A program made the position numbers and the translations under genes. From CAZXFH01 sp964640055 (GTDB lineage Bacteria; Fidelibacterota; UBA2242; JAFGTP01), in the NCBI GenBank assembly GCA_964640055.1, contig CAZXFH010000037.1, positions 1 through 32,491 of the forward strand: a DNA stretch of 32,491 nucleotides. The letters run 5' to 3'. Numbering within the stretch: the first letter of the stretch is position 1; each line of letters begins with the position of its first letter. The notes under the pieces were generated by a model that did no database searches, was not told the DNA's origin, and saw nothing but the letters and a program-made list of their open reading frames with translations. This document shows, piece by piece, positions 15,257-23,958 of this stretch.

Positions 15257-16570
15257 TTAAATTAAATCTATATATTTCTTTAATTCCCAGGAAGTTACTT
15301 GTTGTTGATATTCACCTACTTCCCGCATTTTCACATTTCTGTATTTACGGCTTAGGTGCTTACCAAGGGCCGCATTTATCAGGTTGTCCTTTTCCATTTC
15401 CCGCAAGGCTTCCATCAAAGAGGTGGGCAGTGTATCAATTTTATGACGATTTTCATGTCTGTTATTCAGTTCATAGATATTTTCTTCTAACGGTTTTGGT
15501 GGTGTCAATTTTTTATTAATGCCCTCCAGGCCAACTTTTAGCATTGTGGCAAAAGCCAGATAGGGATTGCTGGAAAGATCCGGACAGCGTAATTCAATAC
15601 GGGCGGAGCTCTCTTTTTGTTTAAACCATTGAGGAATACGGATTAATGATGAGCGGTTCATACTGGCCCAGGTGATATAGATCGGCGCTTCAAAACCAGT
15701 GGTGAGCCGTTTATAAGAATTAATTGTCGGGTTCAGTAAGGCACACATGCCCTTTATGTGGCGTAATTGACCGGCGATAAAGTGTTTTGCCAGCGCCGAT
15801 AGCCGGTATTTGTCATTAGGATCGAAAAATAAATTTTTCCCGGTGGTTTCATCAAAAAGACTTTGGTGTACATGCATTCCAGAGCCGGGGTGACCCTCCA
15901 GCGGTTTAGGCATGAAAGTGGCGCGCAAACCATGTTTTTGGGCAATGGCTTTGACTGTATATTTAAGGGTCAAAAGCTTATCGGCAGTTTCCACAGCGGT
16001 GCCATAGGTGAAATCTATTTCATACTGCCCCTTACCTACTTCATGATGGGCCGCTTCGACAGCAATACCGAAATGCCTTAATTCCGAAATAATTTCTTTG
16101 ATGATTTTAGTGCCGGTGTAAGGGATCATATCAAAGTAACTGTCATAATCCAAGGGATTGGTGGTTAAAGGATCCTCCTTTTTAAATAGATAGAATTCTA
16201 ATTCCGGCCCGGTATAGAATTTATAACCGGCTGCTTTTGTTTCCATAGTCATTTTTTTCAGAATATGACGGGGGTCATCCTCAAAATGGCTTCCGTCGGA
16301 GCGGTAAATATCACAAATCACTCGGGCAGTGCGCCCGTTTTCCGTTAGCCAGGGTACCAGCGCATAGGTAGCGATATCGGGGCGCAAGAACAGATCGCTT
16401 TCCTGAATACGGGCAAAGCCTTCAATCGATGATCCGTCAAACCAGACACCGTCCTGCATTGCTCCTTCCAGTTCGGTAGCAGGAATCACCACTTCTTTGG
16501 GAACCCCTAAGAGATCAAAAAATTGCAAGCTAATGAAATCGACCTTGTCATTTTTTACTCTTTCCAGCAT
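15257..16570 (-). CDS. glnA: Glutamine synthetase type I (alpha-like)
   Basis: This enzyme makes glutamine from glutamate, ammonia and ATP. At 437 residues it is the short GSI-alpha form. The beta-grasp N-domain carries WFDGSSIEGF (about residues 43-52). Metal- and substrate-binding motifs follow: GPELEFYLF, AAHHEVGKGQYEID, KPLEGHPGSGMHVHQSLF, NPTINSYKRL and IELRCPDLSSNPYLAFA. The region where GSI-beta enzymes carry the adenylylated Tyr reads NIYELN, within a short-form context lacking the beta-type insertion, so control by adenylylation seems unlikely; feedback inhibition is more probable. AGGTGA precedes the ATG. mntP follows after 20 bp. Confidence 0.97.
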   Translation of the reverse strand: MLERVKNDKVDFISLQFFDLLGVPKEVVIPATELEGAMQDGVWFDGSSIEGFARIQESDLFLRPDIATYALVPWLTENGRTARVICDIYRSDGSHFEDDPRHILKKMTMETKAAGYKFYTGPELEFYLFKKEDPLTTNPLDYDSYFDMIPYTGTKIIKEIISELRHFGIAVEAAHHEVGKGQYEIDFTYGTAVETADKLLTLKYTVKAIAQKHGLRATFMPKPLEGHPGSGMHVHQSLFDETTGKNLFFDPNDKYRLSALAKHFIAGQLRHIKGMCALLNPTINSYKRLTTGFEAPIYITWASMNRSSLIRIPQWFKQKESSARIELRCPDLSSNPYLAFATMLKVGLEGINKKLTPPKPLEENIYELNNRHENRHKIDTLPTSLMEALREMEKDNLINAALGKHLSRKYRNVKMREVGEYQQQVTSWELKKYIDLI

Positions 16571-16649
16571 GTATTCACCTAATTTTATTAATAGTAAAAG
16601 TCATAAGAATAGAATTTCTACTTTCCGAAAAGATTCAAATTTAAGACGA

Positions 16650-16679
16650 AATATACGCATAATATTTACTGAAAATCAA
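16650..16679 (-). promoter_or_regulatory. Candidate glnA promoter
   Basis: On the minus strand TTGATT (16679-16674), an 18-nt spacer and TATATT (16655-16650) lie in the AT-rich region before glnA and would give an untranslated leader of about 70 nt. No sigma-54 (GG/GC) promoter was seen. Confidence 0.4.
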
Positions 16680-16739
16680 AATCTTTTTATCTATTGATAG
16701 CAAACCTAATAAGCGGGTATCAGCTGTACAAAGAAACTG

Positions 16740-16771
16740 CCCTGATCAGGTGTGCTCTAATTCAATCAGGG
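16740..16771 (-). terminator. Possible hairpin downstream of the epimerase gene
   Basis: CCCTGAT (16740-16746) pairs with ATCAGGG (16765-16771) around an 18-nt loop, 30 bp after the epimerase stop. On the minus strand it is followed by CAGTTTCTTTG, which is only weakly T-rich. It may terminate the epimerase transcript before glnA. Confidence 0.35.
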
Positions 16772-16801
16772 TAGTTAAGAGTAATCCGATGGAGATCCGG
16801 A

Positions 16802-17935
16802 TTATTTTGCTATCACACCAATACCGGATCGTTCAGGCAGTTTAAGTCTTCCGTTGACAACTTTTACCCCGTCATAGGGATCATTGGAGATCAAAAGGTT
16901 TCCGTCCAAGTCCGCATAGTCGATCAGAGAGCAGAGATGGGCGGCCGCAGTAATCGATACAGAAGAGGCGATCATACAGCCGATCATAATTTTCATATCA
17001 AGAGATTTTGCCATCCAGATCATACGCAGGGCTTCCTGTAATCCGGCAGATTTCATTAGCTTGATATTTATCCCGTCATAAGCCTGGGCCAAAGTGGGAA
17101 TATCAGCGGAGGATTTAACGGCTTCGTCAGCAATAATGGGAACCGGTGACCGGTCTCTGATCCAGCGGGTTTCCTCCAGCATATGCGAGGGCATGGGTTG
17201 TTCGATAAATTCGATTCCCTGTTTTACCAACCACTCGATCTTGCGTATGGCTACCTCTTTATCGTGCCAGCCTTCATTGGCATCCACTCGGATCGGTTTT
17301 TCCGGGGCCACCGACCGGACGGTTTTAATCATTTCCTCGTCGTTTTCCTTGCCCACTTTTACCTTCAGGATCTTATAAGATGCGGCTTCCTTGGTTTTCT
17401 GTATAACCACCTCCGGCTTGTCAATGCCAATGGAAAAAGAGGTTAAGGGTGTTTTCTCCGGATTAAGACCCCAGAGTTTATAGAGCGGGACCTTAAGGGC
17501 TTTTCCAAACCAGTCCATCAGAGCCATATCCAGAGCGGCCTTGGCTGCGGTCTGACCCGCTTTGACATTGCGAATATCATAGCCTAATTGGACATATTGG
17601 GTTGGAAAGGCTTCTTCAAAAACCGGACGGGTATTTTTAATATACGCCACCGTTGATTCCGGGGTTTCATCATAACGTACGTTGGATGCCGCTTCGCCAA
17701 TGCCGACAATACCATCTTTTTCCAGTTCCACAAATACATTACGCTTGAAATCACTGGAATTGCGGGCAATGGTCCAGGTATGCTTTAAGATTAATTTTTT
17801 TATGTCATAGCGGACCTGCATGCCCTTGGTTTGACTGATTTTTTGCGGACTGCACGCCCGTCCCAAAAATCCACCACCCATACCGGATGCCATGGTAGCA
17901 ACACCTAAGGATCTGAAAAAATCTCTTCTTTCCAT
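16802..17935 (-). CDS. Tat-exported L-Ala-D/L-Glu (dipeptide) epimerase, enolase superfamily
   Basis: This 377-residue enolase-superfamily enzyme is of the muconate-lactonizing/dipeptide epimerase group. Catalytic residues are in place: KVK with Lys191 and Lys193, metal ligands Asp218 (RVDANEGW), Glu245 (IEQPM) and Asp270 (ADEAV), and the second acid/base Lys292 (NIKLMKSAG). The N-terminus reads MERRDFFRSLG, a twin-arginine motif, then a hydrophobic stretch and GRAC with Cys28, so it is probably Tat-exported folded and may be lipidated. Known relatives interconvert L-Ala-D-Glu and L-Ala-L-Glu from peptidoglycan peptides. Export suggests action on released wall peptides in the periplasm. AGGGGGAG precedes the ATG. 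The exact dipeptide specificity is inferred from family only. Confidence 0.88.
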   Translation of the reverse strand: MERRDFFRSLGVATMASGMGGGFLGRACSPQKISQTKGMQVRYDIKKLILKHTWTIARNSSDFKRNVFVELEKDGIVGIGEAASNVRYDETPESTVAYIKNTRPVFEEAFPTQYVQLGYDIRNVKAGQTAAKAALDMALMDWFGKALKVPLYKLWGLNPEKTPLTSFSIGIDKPEVVIQKTKEAASYKILKVKVGKENDEEMIKTVRSVAPEKPIRVDANEGWHDKEVAIRKIEWLVKQGIEFIEQPMPSHMLEETRWIRDRSPVPIIADEAVKSSADIPTLAQAYDGINIKLMKSAGLQEALRMIWMAKSLDMKIMIGCMIASSVSITAAAHLCSLIDYADLDGNLLISNDPYDGVKVVNGRLKLPERSGIGVIAK

Positions 17936-18092
17936 AAACTCCCCCTTTTATTTTACAAATTAACATAATTATCCATTAAAAAAATCCCATCGGTAAAATA
18001 TCTCAATAAAATAGCAAAAATAAAACTAATATTTTATCAGAATAAAAACTGAAAATGTGTCTGATTCTCATGCTATTGGTAAAGGTAATAAG

Positions 18093-18183
18093 CGGAGAGA
18101 GAGGGATTCGAACCCCCGGTCCACCCAAAGGCGGACGCCGCATTTCGAGTGCGGTGCAATCAACCGGACTCTGCCATCTCTCC
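18093..18183 (-). tRNA. tRNA-Ser(CGA)
   Basis: Minus-strand class II tRNA with long variable arm. Acceptor GGAGAGA/TCTCTCC, anticodon stem CCGCA/TGCGG with loop CTCGAAA (anticodon CGA), variable arm hairpin GTCCGCC...GGTGGAC, T-arm CGGGG-TTCGAAT-CCCT.. and discriminator G as in tRNA-Ser. CCA is not encoded. Acceptor and most of the T-arm are the same as in the tRNA-Ser(GGA) gene 1.1 kb away. It is the only gene in 17936-18301. Confidence 0.96.
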
Positions 18184-18196
18184 AAAAAGCGGCTGT

Positions 18197-18226
18197 AATT
18201 TAAAATATAATAGAGATTTTTCCTAA
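18197..18226 (-). promoter_or_regulatory. Candidate promoter of tRNA-Ser(CGA)
   Basis: TAAATT (18202-18197 on the minus strand) followed by ACAGCCGCTTTTT matches the -10 plus GC-rich discriminator layout of the other tRNA genes. The -35 is weak (TTAGGA at 18226-18221, spacer 18). Confidence 0.4.
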
Positions 18227-18301
18227 TGAAGGTCAGGATAGGGATGTTATAGTCCGGATTGACTTTCAATAATAGATATATTTAACTATTTTTGAGGCCG
18301 A

Positions 18302-18727
18302 ATGAAAAACTTTTTTTATACACTCCTTACACAATATCAAAACTTATTTTTATGGCTGGGAATCTTTTCAATAATCACCTTTATAGGAACTTTACTATTA
18401 GTACCGCTGATCATCATCCGCATGCCTGCGGATTATTTTGTGCGGGATGATCGACAAATCATAACCGGAAATCGTTTATCCGCCGTTTTACGTATAGTTG
18501 GTTTATTGCTTAAAAATATATTAGGGGTGATTTTCATGCTCAGCGGGTTTGTAATGTTATTTATCCCCGGTCAGGGATTGCTCACCATATTCATCGGACT
18601 AATGCTCGTCAATTTTCCGGGTAAGCGTAAAATAGAGTATCGGATCATTTCCAATTCTTCCGTATTGGAAACCATTAACAAAATGCGTAGACGAGCCAAC
18701 CGGCTCCCTTTAAAAATCAGGAAATAA
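18302..18727 (+). CDS. PGPGW-type small transmembrane protein
   Basis: This 141-residue membrane protein has a hydrophobic segment at about residues 15-40 and a second hydrophobic region at about 70-105. The latter contains FIPGQGLLTIFIGLMLVNFPGK, which resembles the PGPGW motif family (PF09656) of small membrane proteins of unknown function. The linker and C-terminal tail are basic (MRRRANRLPLKIRK), placing them in the cytoplasm. GAGG lies just before the ATG. It ends one base before the end of the convergent GYD gene. Confidence 0.65.
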   Translation: MKNFFYTLLTQYQNLFLWLGIFSIITFIGTLLLVPLIIIRMPADYFVRDDRQIITGNRLSAVLRIVGLLLKNILGVIFMLSGFVMLFIPGQGLLTIFIGLMLVNFPGKRKIEYRIISNSSVLETINKMRRRANRLPLKIRK

Positions 18728-19024
18728 CTAGATATCCTCAGTCAGCTTCAAAAAATCCTTGTATTCAATCGCCGGCCAGCTTTCTGCGCGCTGCGCTCCA
18801 TCGGCCTGGCTTATCATAGAGACCTTAGCCGCCGTTTCCATATCCGGGGCCTGATATATATCCATAAAGTCATACTCCCCTAACAAAGCATAATGATGCA
18901 TAAATTTGACTTCCGGACATTTGCTCTTTACATGCTCCAGCCAGTTGCGACCGATCTCCTTGCGGCTTTTCATCTTCTGATAGACTTCCTGTGATAATTT
19001 AGTCATAAGAATAAAGGTTCTCAT
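18728..19024 (-). CDS. GYD domain protein
   Basis: This 98-residue protein matches the GYD family (PF08734), small ferredoxin-like-fold proteins of unknown function. It begins MRTFILMTKLSQE, the usual N-terminal strand. ALLGEYDFMDIYQAPDMETAAKV (about residues 47-69) holds the GxYD motif (GEYD) with the typical 'APD.E.AAK' helix. AGGGAGG precedes the start. It abuts the convergent membrane-protein gene with no spacer, and tRNA-Ser(GGA) lies about 190 bp upstream on the same strand. Confidence 0.78.
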   Translation of the reverse strand: MRTFILMTKLSQEVYQKMKSRKEIGRNWLEHVKSKCPEVKFMHHYALLGEYDFMDIYQAPDMETAAKVSMISQADGAQRAESWPAIEYKDFLKLTEDI

Positions 19025-19217
19025 TCGTCTTCCCTCCTATACTGTCTAACATTAATTATATTAAAATTTTAGCAGAATATCAATATGCTACCGAAGGCAC
19101 CTGATCGGTAAGAGCCTTATTTTTATCAGTTTGTAAAAAGAGTGGTTGCGTGTGACTTAAAAATGCAAATTGAAATATGCCACTCACAATATTTTCAAGA
19201 TATTAGCTGCTGATCTG

Positions 19218-19309
<92 letters not shown>

Positions 19310-19321
19310 AAAAAGCGCCAT

Positions 19322-19350
19322 AGTTTAACCGATAATCAATAGATAGACAA
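19322..19350 (-). promoter_or_regulatory. Candidate promoter of tRNA-Ser(GGA)
   Basis: On the minus strand TTGTCT (19350-19345), a 17-nt spacer and TAAACT (19327-19322), followed by ATGGCGCTTTTT, again a GC-rich discriminator. Confidence 0.55.
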
Positions 19351-19376
19351 GTAAAATTGAAAACCAAAACAGGACC

Positions 19377-20816
19377 TTATTTATCGAGCTTTTGCTTTAA
19401 AATCGCTTTTACTTTCTGTGGATTTGCCTTGCCTCTGGTTTTTTGCATAATCTGTCCCATAAAAAAGCCAAACAAGCGTTGTTCCCCAGTCCGATAGCGT
19501 TGTATTTCATCTTCATGGGATTGCAATATGTGTTCGACAACCTGGGTTAGTTGCGATGTATCGCTGACTTGTTGCCACCCCTCTTTTTCAACGATATCCC
19601 GGGATGAGTCCGTGACTTGCAGCATCCTATAAAATATCTTCTTGGCGATTTTGGGAGTAATGGTTTTATTTTGAAGCATAGCGAGCAATTCACCAAACCG
19701 CTCGGGTGTAACCGGTAATTGTCCGATCGTCAGGTTTTTATCCTTCAGGGTGTGTAGAATTAAAATTTGAATCCATTTACTACTTAATTGAGCATCGCCG
19801 GTTTTATGCGCTATTGCTTCAAAATAGTCCGCCAGACTGCGATCACTGGTTAAAAGCTCAGCATCATAGGACCGTAAATGATATTCACTTTTAAATCGTT
19901 CCCGTCGTGGCCCAGGTAACTCGGGCAGCTTATTCCTCAGTTTTTTCAGCCAACTGTCTTTGATTTCAACCGGAACCAGGTCCGGATCAGGAAAATAGCG
20001 ATAATCCTCCGATTCCTCTTTCTGCCGCATGGGAATGGCTACACCTTTAGCTGCATCCCATAGCAGGGTTTGTTGTTCAACCGTAACTCCCCTATTGAGC
20101 AAATCTGACTGGCGCCTGATTTCAAATTCCAGCGCATGCTGAACGTTCCGAAAAGAGTTCATATTTTTCATTTCAGTCCGAATCCCAAACTTGGCACTTC
20201 CTGTACAGCGGACAGAGATATTGGCATCACAGCGCAGGCTGCCCTCTTCCATGTTGCAATCGCTGATTTGCAGGTATTCCAGAATCTGTTTTAGAGCTGT
20301 CAGATAGACAAAGGCTTCCTCAGGAGAACGAATATCAGGTTCAGAGACGATCTCGATCAGAGGAACTCCTCCCCGGTTGAAATCGATCAAAGATCCTGCA
20401 GACTCCGGCATATCATGGATTAATTTACCGGCGTCCTCCTCCAGATGAATACGGGTGATTCCGATGGGTTTTTTCTTACTACCCAATTCAATATAAACGG
20501 TACCATTACAGCACAATGGTTCTTTATACTGTGAGATCTGGTAACCTTTTGGTAGATCGGGATAGTGGTAATTTTTCCGGGCAAAGCGGGCAAAAGTGGC
20601 TATCTGACAATCAGTAGCCAATCCCATTAAAATGGCAAACTCAACCGCTTTACGGTTTAAAACCGGTAAGGCTCCCGGATAACCCAGACATACTGGACAG
20701 GTGTGTTGATTGGGTTTTGCGCCAAATTCGTTCCGGCAGCGACAAAATATTTTTGTATTGGTCTTCAATTGCGCGTGAACCTCAAGACCAATTACAGCTT
20801 CATAATTGTGCGACAT
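19377..20816 (-). CDS. gatB: Asp-tRNA(Asn)/Glu-tRNA(Gln) amidotransferase subunit B
   Basis: This subunit of the GatCAB complex activates misacylated Glu-tRNA-Gln or Asp-tRNA-Asn with ATP for amidation. The 479-residue length is standard. Family features: YEAVIGLEVHAQLKT at the N-terminus, the zinc-type cysteines in FCRCRNEFG and HTCPVCLGYPGALPVLN, KNYHYPDLPKGYQISQYKEP, the magnesium-site IHLEEDAGKL, and FNRGGVPLIEIVSEPD. The YqeY-like C-terminal tRNA-binding domain is complete (ends GKANPQKVKAILKQ). No gatA or gatC is in the window. A lipoprotein gene sits 20 bp upstream on the same strand. Confidence 0.97.
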   Translation of the reverse strand: MSHNYEAVIGLEVHAQLKTNTKIFCRCRNEFGAKPNQHTCPVCLGYPGALPVLNRKAVEFAILMGLATDCQIATFARFARKNYHYPDLPKGYQISQYKEPLCCNGTVYIELGSKKKPIGITRIHLEEDAGKLIHDMPESAGSLIDFNRGGVPLIEIVSEPDIRSPEEAFVYLTALKQILEYLQISDCNMEEGSLRCDANISVRCTGSAKFGIRTEMKNMNSFRNVQHALEFEIRRQSDLLNRGVTVEQQTLLWDAAKGVAIPMRQKEESEDYRYFPDPDLVPVEIKDSWLKKLRNKLPELPGPRRERFKSEYHLRSYDAELLTSDRSLADYFEAIAHKTGDAQLSSKWIQILILHTLKDKNLTIGQLPVTPERFGELLAMLQNKTITPKIAKKIFYRMLQVTDSSRDIVEKEGWQQVSDTSQLTQVVEHILQSHEDEIQRYRTGEQRLFGFFMGQIMQKTRGKANPQKVKAILKQKLDK

Positions 20817-20836
20817 GATTGCCTGATTCCTGGTTA

Positions 20837-21898
20837 TTAAAGATCAGCGGGGATTCGCAGAGGTATCATCCAGAGTTCACTGGCATAATCTTCCGTTGAT
20901 ATCAATAAACTGCGATAATCTATCAGATCTATATAAAGCGGAAATACATTTTTACCATACATGGACGGTATAATGCGTCCGGTATGCAAACCGTCATTAT
21001 CTCTATCAGTAAGAGCCCAGCGCTGTTTATTAACGTTAATTCCCCTGCCCAAATGGATCAGAATTATTTCACCGGGTGTCTGGGAAAAAGGAGCGGTATT
21101 GTTGACTTGAACTGCGAAATCGATCACATTGTTTTTAAATAACAACGGTAGTGAATCACGAGTGAAAAAAGTGTTTTGAAAATTGTTTTTCCGCAGTGTT
21201 AAGTGATCTGGCTTTCCGTTGATTGTCATCTCAACAGAAGCGATCTCTAAACCACTATTCTGCGATGTGACCAGCATCGGGGTAACCGCCTTGAGTTGCC
21301 AGTCTTTAGCAGGATTATTGCTGTTTTTAAGTCGCAGGAAGAACGCTCTCTGCCAGGAGACATGTGCCATGCTTTTCTGCAGGGTATCCAGTGTGATCAA
21401 ATTGGAATCAATGGTATCTGCAAGGGTGATGATCGTGTAGCTGGTATCATATTGCCATATTCCCAGGGTATTATTATAGCTGGAATCAATCCTGACGTTA
21501 GTAGTATCGTGAAAAGTAGTATCAATATAACTCTTCTTTTTACGAACAATTTTAAGGTGTCCTTTAAAGTGATACCTGACATCAACATAGGCTGAATCCC
21601 AGCCTATATCAAAGTGATAGATGGTGTCGGTGATCTGGGTGATTATCCGGCCGAATTTCGTGCTGTCTATTTGAGCAGTATCGCTCACAAGACCTTTCGT
21701 CAGAGCGGAGGAAGTGTAGTTTGCACTCCATGCCTCTCGGTCAGCAAGTCCCTGAAAGGCTAGGGCCTGATCTTGACTGACTTTTTCGGCCAGAGCACTG
21801 ACAATATCCTCACGATCAGGAATTTGATATATCTTTTTCTCGCAGGAGAAAAAAACCAACAATACATATAGCAGATTTATTTTGATGCTAGTTCTCAT
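20837..21898 (-). CDS. Predicted lipoprotein of unknown function
   Basis: This 353-residue protein has a short signal and lipobox LVFFSC, with the lipidated Cys at 19 followed by EKK. The mature part is rich in Asp, Thr and Ser, with repeated beta-strand-like stretches (for example YDTSYTIITLADTIDSNLI). This suggests a beta-rich envelope domain. It ends with a cluster resembling a FlgD- or Ig-like edge (INVNKQRWALTDRDNDGLHTG) but no family was recognised. The DRDNDG stretch could bind calcium. It is 20 bp upstream of gatB and probably shares its transcript, although no functional link is evident. No clear Shine-Dalgarno sequence precedes the ATG. Confidence 0.65.
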   Translation of the reverse strand: MRTSIKINLLYVLLVFFSCEKKIYQIPDREDIVSALAEKVSQDQALAFQGLADREAWSANYTSSALTKGLVSDTAQIDSTKFGRIITQITDTIYHFDIGWDSAYVDVRYHFKGHLKIVRKKKSYIDTTFHDTTNVRIDSSYNNTLGIWQYDTSYTIITLADTIDSNLITLDTLQKSMAHVSWQRAFFLRLKNSNNPAKDWQLKAVTPMLVTSQNSGLEIASVEMTINGKPDHLTLRKNNFQNTFFTRDSLPLLFKNNVIDFAVQVNNTAPFSQTPGEIILIHLGRGINVNKQRWALTDRDNDGLHTGRIIPSMYGKNVFPLYIDLIDYRSLLISTEDYASELWMIPLRIPADL

Positions 21899-22021
21899 CT
21901 AAGGGGTAATTTGATATTTTTTATCCGAAGAATAAAGTGAAATATTGCTTAGTTGCTAAGGAGATAAAAATCAGTAAATCTTATGAGATACCAGGGAAAT
22001 GTAATAGCCCCTTGTGCGGAA

Positions 22022-22696
22022 TTAAAAATTCAGATACAGCGATAAAGAGGGACCATAAAGACCACCGACGGCAAAACCGAGCAGGCCTCCAAAACAGGTC
22101 CCTCCCAGAGTCGCCATGCCGGTTACTTTCCGTAAATTCACCTCCGTATTAAAAGTGATACCGTCAGTCAAATATCCAATGGTCAACAGGGTGATCATAC
22201 TGGCTGTTCCGATAATCGCTCCGTCAACAAATCCATATCCTAGGCCTTTTAAGGTGGCCTCTATAGGCTTTGGTTCACCACGCATGATCTGACGAGTTGC
22301 CCATTCGGTTGCATTGTATCCAACCCAACTACCGATCAGGGTCGTGGGGACAGCAATAACCAAGGTCTTCCAGGACGGTCCCTGGATATCATCGCTGGAA
22401 AAACCGATATAAAAAGAGAATAGCCCCATGGAACTACCGGCCAACGCTCCTAGCCAGCGGCTAGCCGCCAGACATTTTTGCTTTTTCAGTTGCAGATTAT
22501 GGTCTGTACCGGAACTCACCAGCAACGCTTGATTTTGGTCGATTAACCGGCTTTCAGGAATATTTTGTGCTAAACCTCCCCTGTAAAATATTAAAACCAA
22601 AAGTATTAATGCGGTATTTTTAAAACAAGTTCGACCGATCAATTGTGCGCCTGACTTTTCCTCATTTTGATTTTTTAACAACATCACTCTGGTCAC
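22022..22696 (-). CDS. Predicted envelope protein with glycine-rich membrane segments, unknown function
   Basis: The start is a GTG at 22696 or the ATG at 22684. A hydrophobic segment (NTALILLVLIFY) ending in GLAQN at about residues 28-45 looks like a signal peptide with a long N-region. Three to four glycine-rich hydrophobic stretches follow, near residues 80-98, 110-128, 150-172 and 192-215 (for example LGGTCFGGLLGFAVGGLYG). This pattern resembles glycine-zipper membrane proteins. No family was recognised. It is divergent from the nicotinate phosphoribosyltransferase gene. Confidence 0.6.
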   Translation of the reverse strand: MTRVMLLKNQNEEKSGAQLIGRTCFKNTALILLVLIFYRGGLAQNIPESRLIDQNQALLVSSGTDHNLQLKKQKCLAASRWLGALAGSSMGLFSFYIGFSSDDIQGPSWKTLVIAVPTTLIGSWVGYNATEWATRQIMRGEPKPIEATLKGLGYGFVDGAIIGTASMITLLTIGYLTDGITFNTEVNLRKVTGMATLGGTCFGGLLGFAVGGLYGPSLSLYLNF

Positions 22697-22751
22697 TCAT
22701 TACGTTCCAATATAAATTAAATCGCATCAGATTGTCAAATTCCAATGTGGC

Positions 22752-22780
22752 TTGCGATTCCTTTTTATAACACTTAAATT
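22752..22780 (+). promoter_or_regulatory. Candidate promoter of the NAPRT-archease-rtcB unit
   Basis: TTGCGA (22752-22757), a 17-nt spacer and TAAATT (22775-22780) end 20 bp before the ATG. AGGAGA just before the ATG is a strong ribosome binding site. The -10 matches that of the tRNA promoters, but no GC-rich discriminator follows. Confidence 0.45.
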
Positions 22781-22800
22781 GTTAGAAAACAGGAGAACTT

Positions 22801-23958
22801 ATGTTAAGGACAGCCACTTTTGAAGAAATAAAAGCCGGAAAAGTGACCGACGTGTATTTCGAACGTACTAAAAAAATATTAGACGCCAGGCAACAACATG
22901 AAAAGGTGGTGGCTGAATTTGCCGCCAAATCACTTCCCAGGGATAGTGAGTGGGCTGTTTTCAGCGGATTGGCGGATGTTTTGGGTTTATTAAAAGATAT
23001 CCCGGTAGATGTCGAAGCCATCCCGGAAGGAACTCTATTTACAAAAGATACGCCGGTATTGAGTATTAGCGGTGATTATCTGACCTTCGGCATCTATGAG
23101 ACCTCTATTTTAGGGCTAATCTGTCAGGCTTCGGGGATTGCCACTCAGGCGGCTCGCTGTGCTCTGGCGGCCCGGGGACGTCCTCTTTTAGCCTTTGGTA
23201 CCCGGCGGATGCATCCTGCTCTGGCTCCCATTCTGGATCGCAATGCCTATATTGGTGGTTGTACAGGAATATCCACGGTATTATCGGCCGAAATATTAGG
23301 CATACCGGCCTCCGGAACAATTCCCCATGCCCTTATTCTGATTGTAGGCGATACTCTGAAAGCGACCCAGGACTTTGACCAGCTGATCGATCCTGACGTA
23401 CCGCGGATTGCTTTAATTGATACTTTTCATGATGAAAAATTTGAGGCGTTGCGCGTTGCCGAAGCACTGAAAGATAAATTATACGGGTTGCGGTTTGACA
23501 CCCCCGCTTCCCGGCGGGGAAATTTTGTTGACCTGATCCGTGAAGCTCGCTGGGAACTGGATATTCGCGGCTACAATTATATAAAAATATTGGTTTCCGG
23601 GGGCTTGGATGAGACCGAGATCACGAAACTCAATCCGGTGGCGGATGCCTATGGTGTGGGTACCAGTATCAGCAATGCGCCGGTAATAGATTTCTCTATG
23701 GATATTGTTGATATTGACGGCAGACCAGTTGCCAAGCGGGGTAAAACGTCGGGCAAAAAGGATGTCTATCTCGGAGGCCACCCTCTTGACTTAGTGACTC
23801 ACTTCAGTTATGGAGAGAAACCGAAAAATTATCGGAAGTTAACCCAAAAATATATCCAAAGAGGTGCGATCAAGCCCACTCTGCCGGATGATGGAAAAAT
23901 AAAAAAATATGTTGAATCACAAATCAAACAACTGGAAATATGCAACCCGCCCAACTGA
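22801..23958 (+). CDS. Nicotinate phosphoribosyltransferase (COG1488)
   Basis: This enzyme joins nicotinate and PRPP to form nicotinate mononucleotide in NAD salvage. The 385-residue length matches the compact archaeal-type NAPRT rather than longer E. coli PncB. Features: VYFERTKKIL near the start, YETSILGLICQASGIAT, AFGTRRMHPALAP (substrate Arg/His region), GGCTGISTVLSA, the Asp-containing TFHDEKFEA, LYGLRFDTPASRRGNF and ILVSGGLDE (PRPP/phosphate site), and VGTSISNAPVIDFSMDIV. The C-terminal tail is charged. Its last 19 bases overlap the archease gene, which starts in another frame. Confidence 0.9.
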   Translation: MLRTATFEEIKAGKVTDVYFERTKKILDARQQHEKVVAEFAAKSLPRDSEWAVFSGLADVLGLLKDIPVDVEAIPEGTLFTKDTPVLSISGDYLTFGIYETSILGLICQASGIATQAARCALAARGRPLLAFGTRRMHPALAPILDRNAYIGGCTGISTVLSAEILGIPASGTIPHALILIVGDTLKATQDFDQLIDPDVPRIALIDTFHDEKFEALRVAEALKDKLYGLRFDTPASRRGNFVDLIREARWELDIRGYNYIKILVSGGLDETEITKLNPVADAYGVGTSISNAPVIDFSMDIVDIDGRPVAKRGKTSGKKDVYLGGHPLDLVTHFSYGEKPKNYRKLTQKYIQRGAIKPTLPDDGKIKKYVESQIKQLEICNPPN

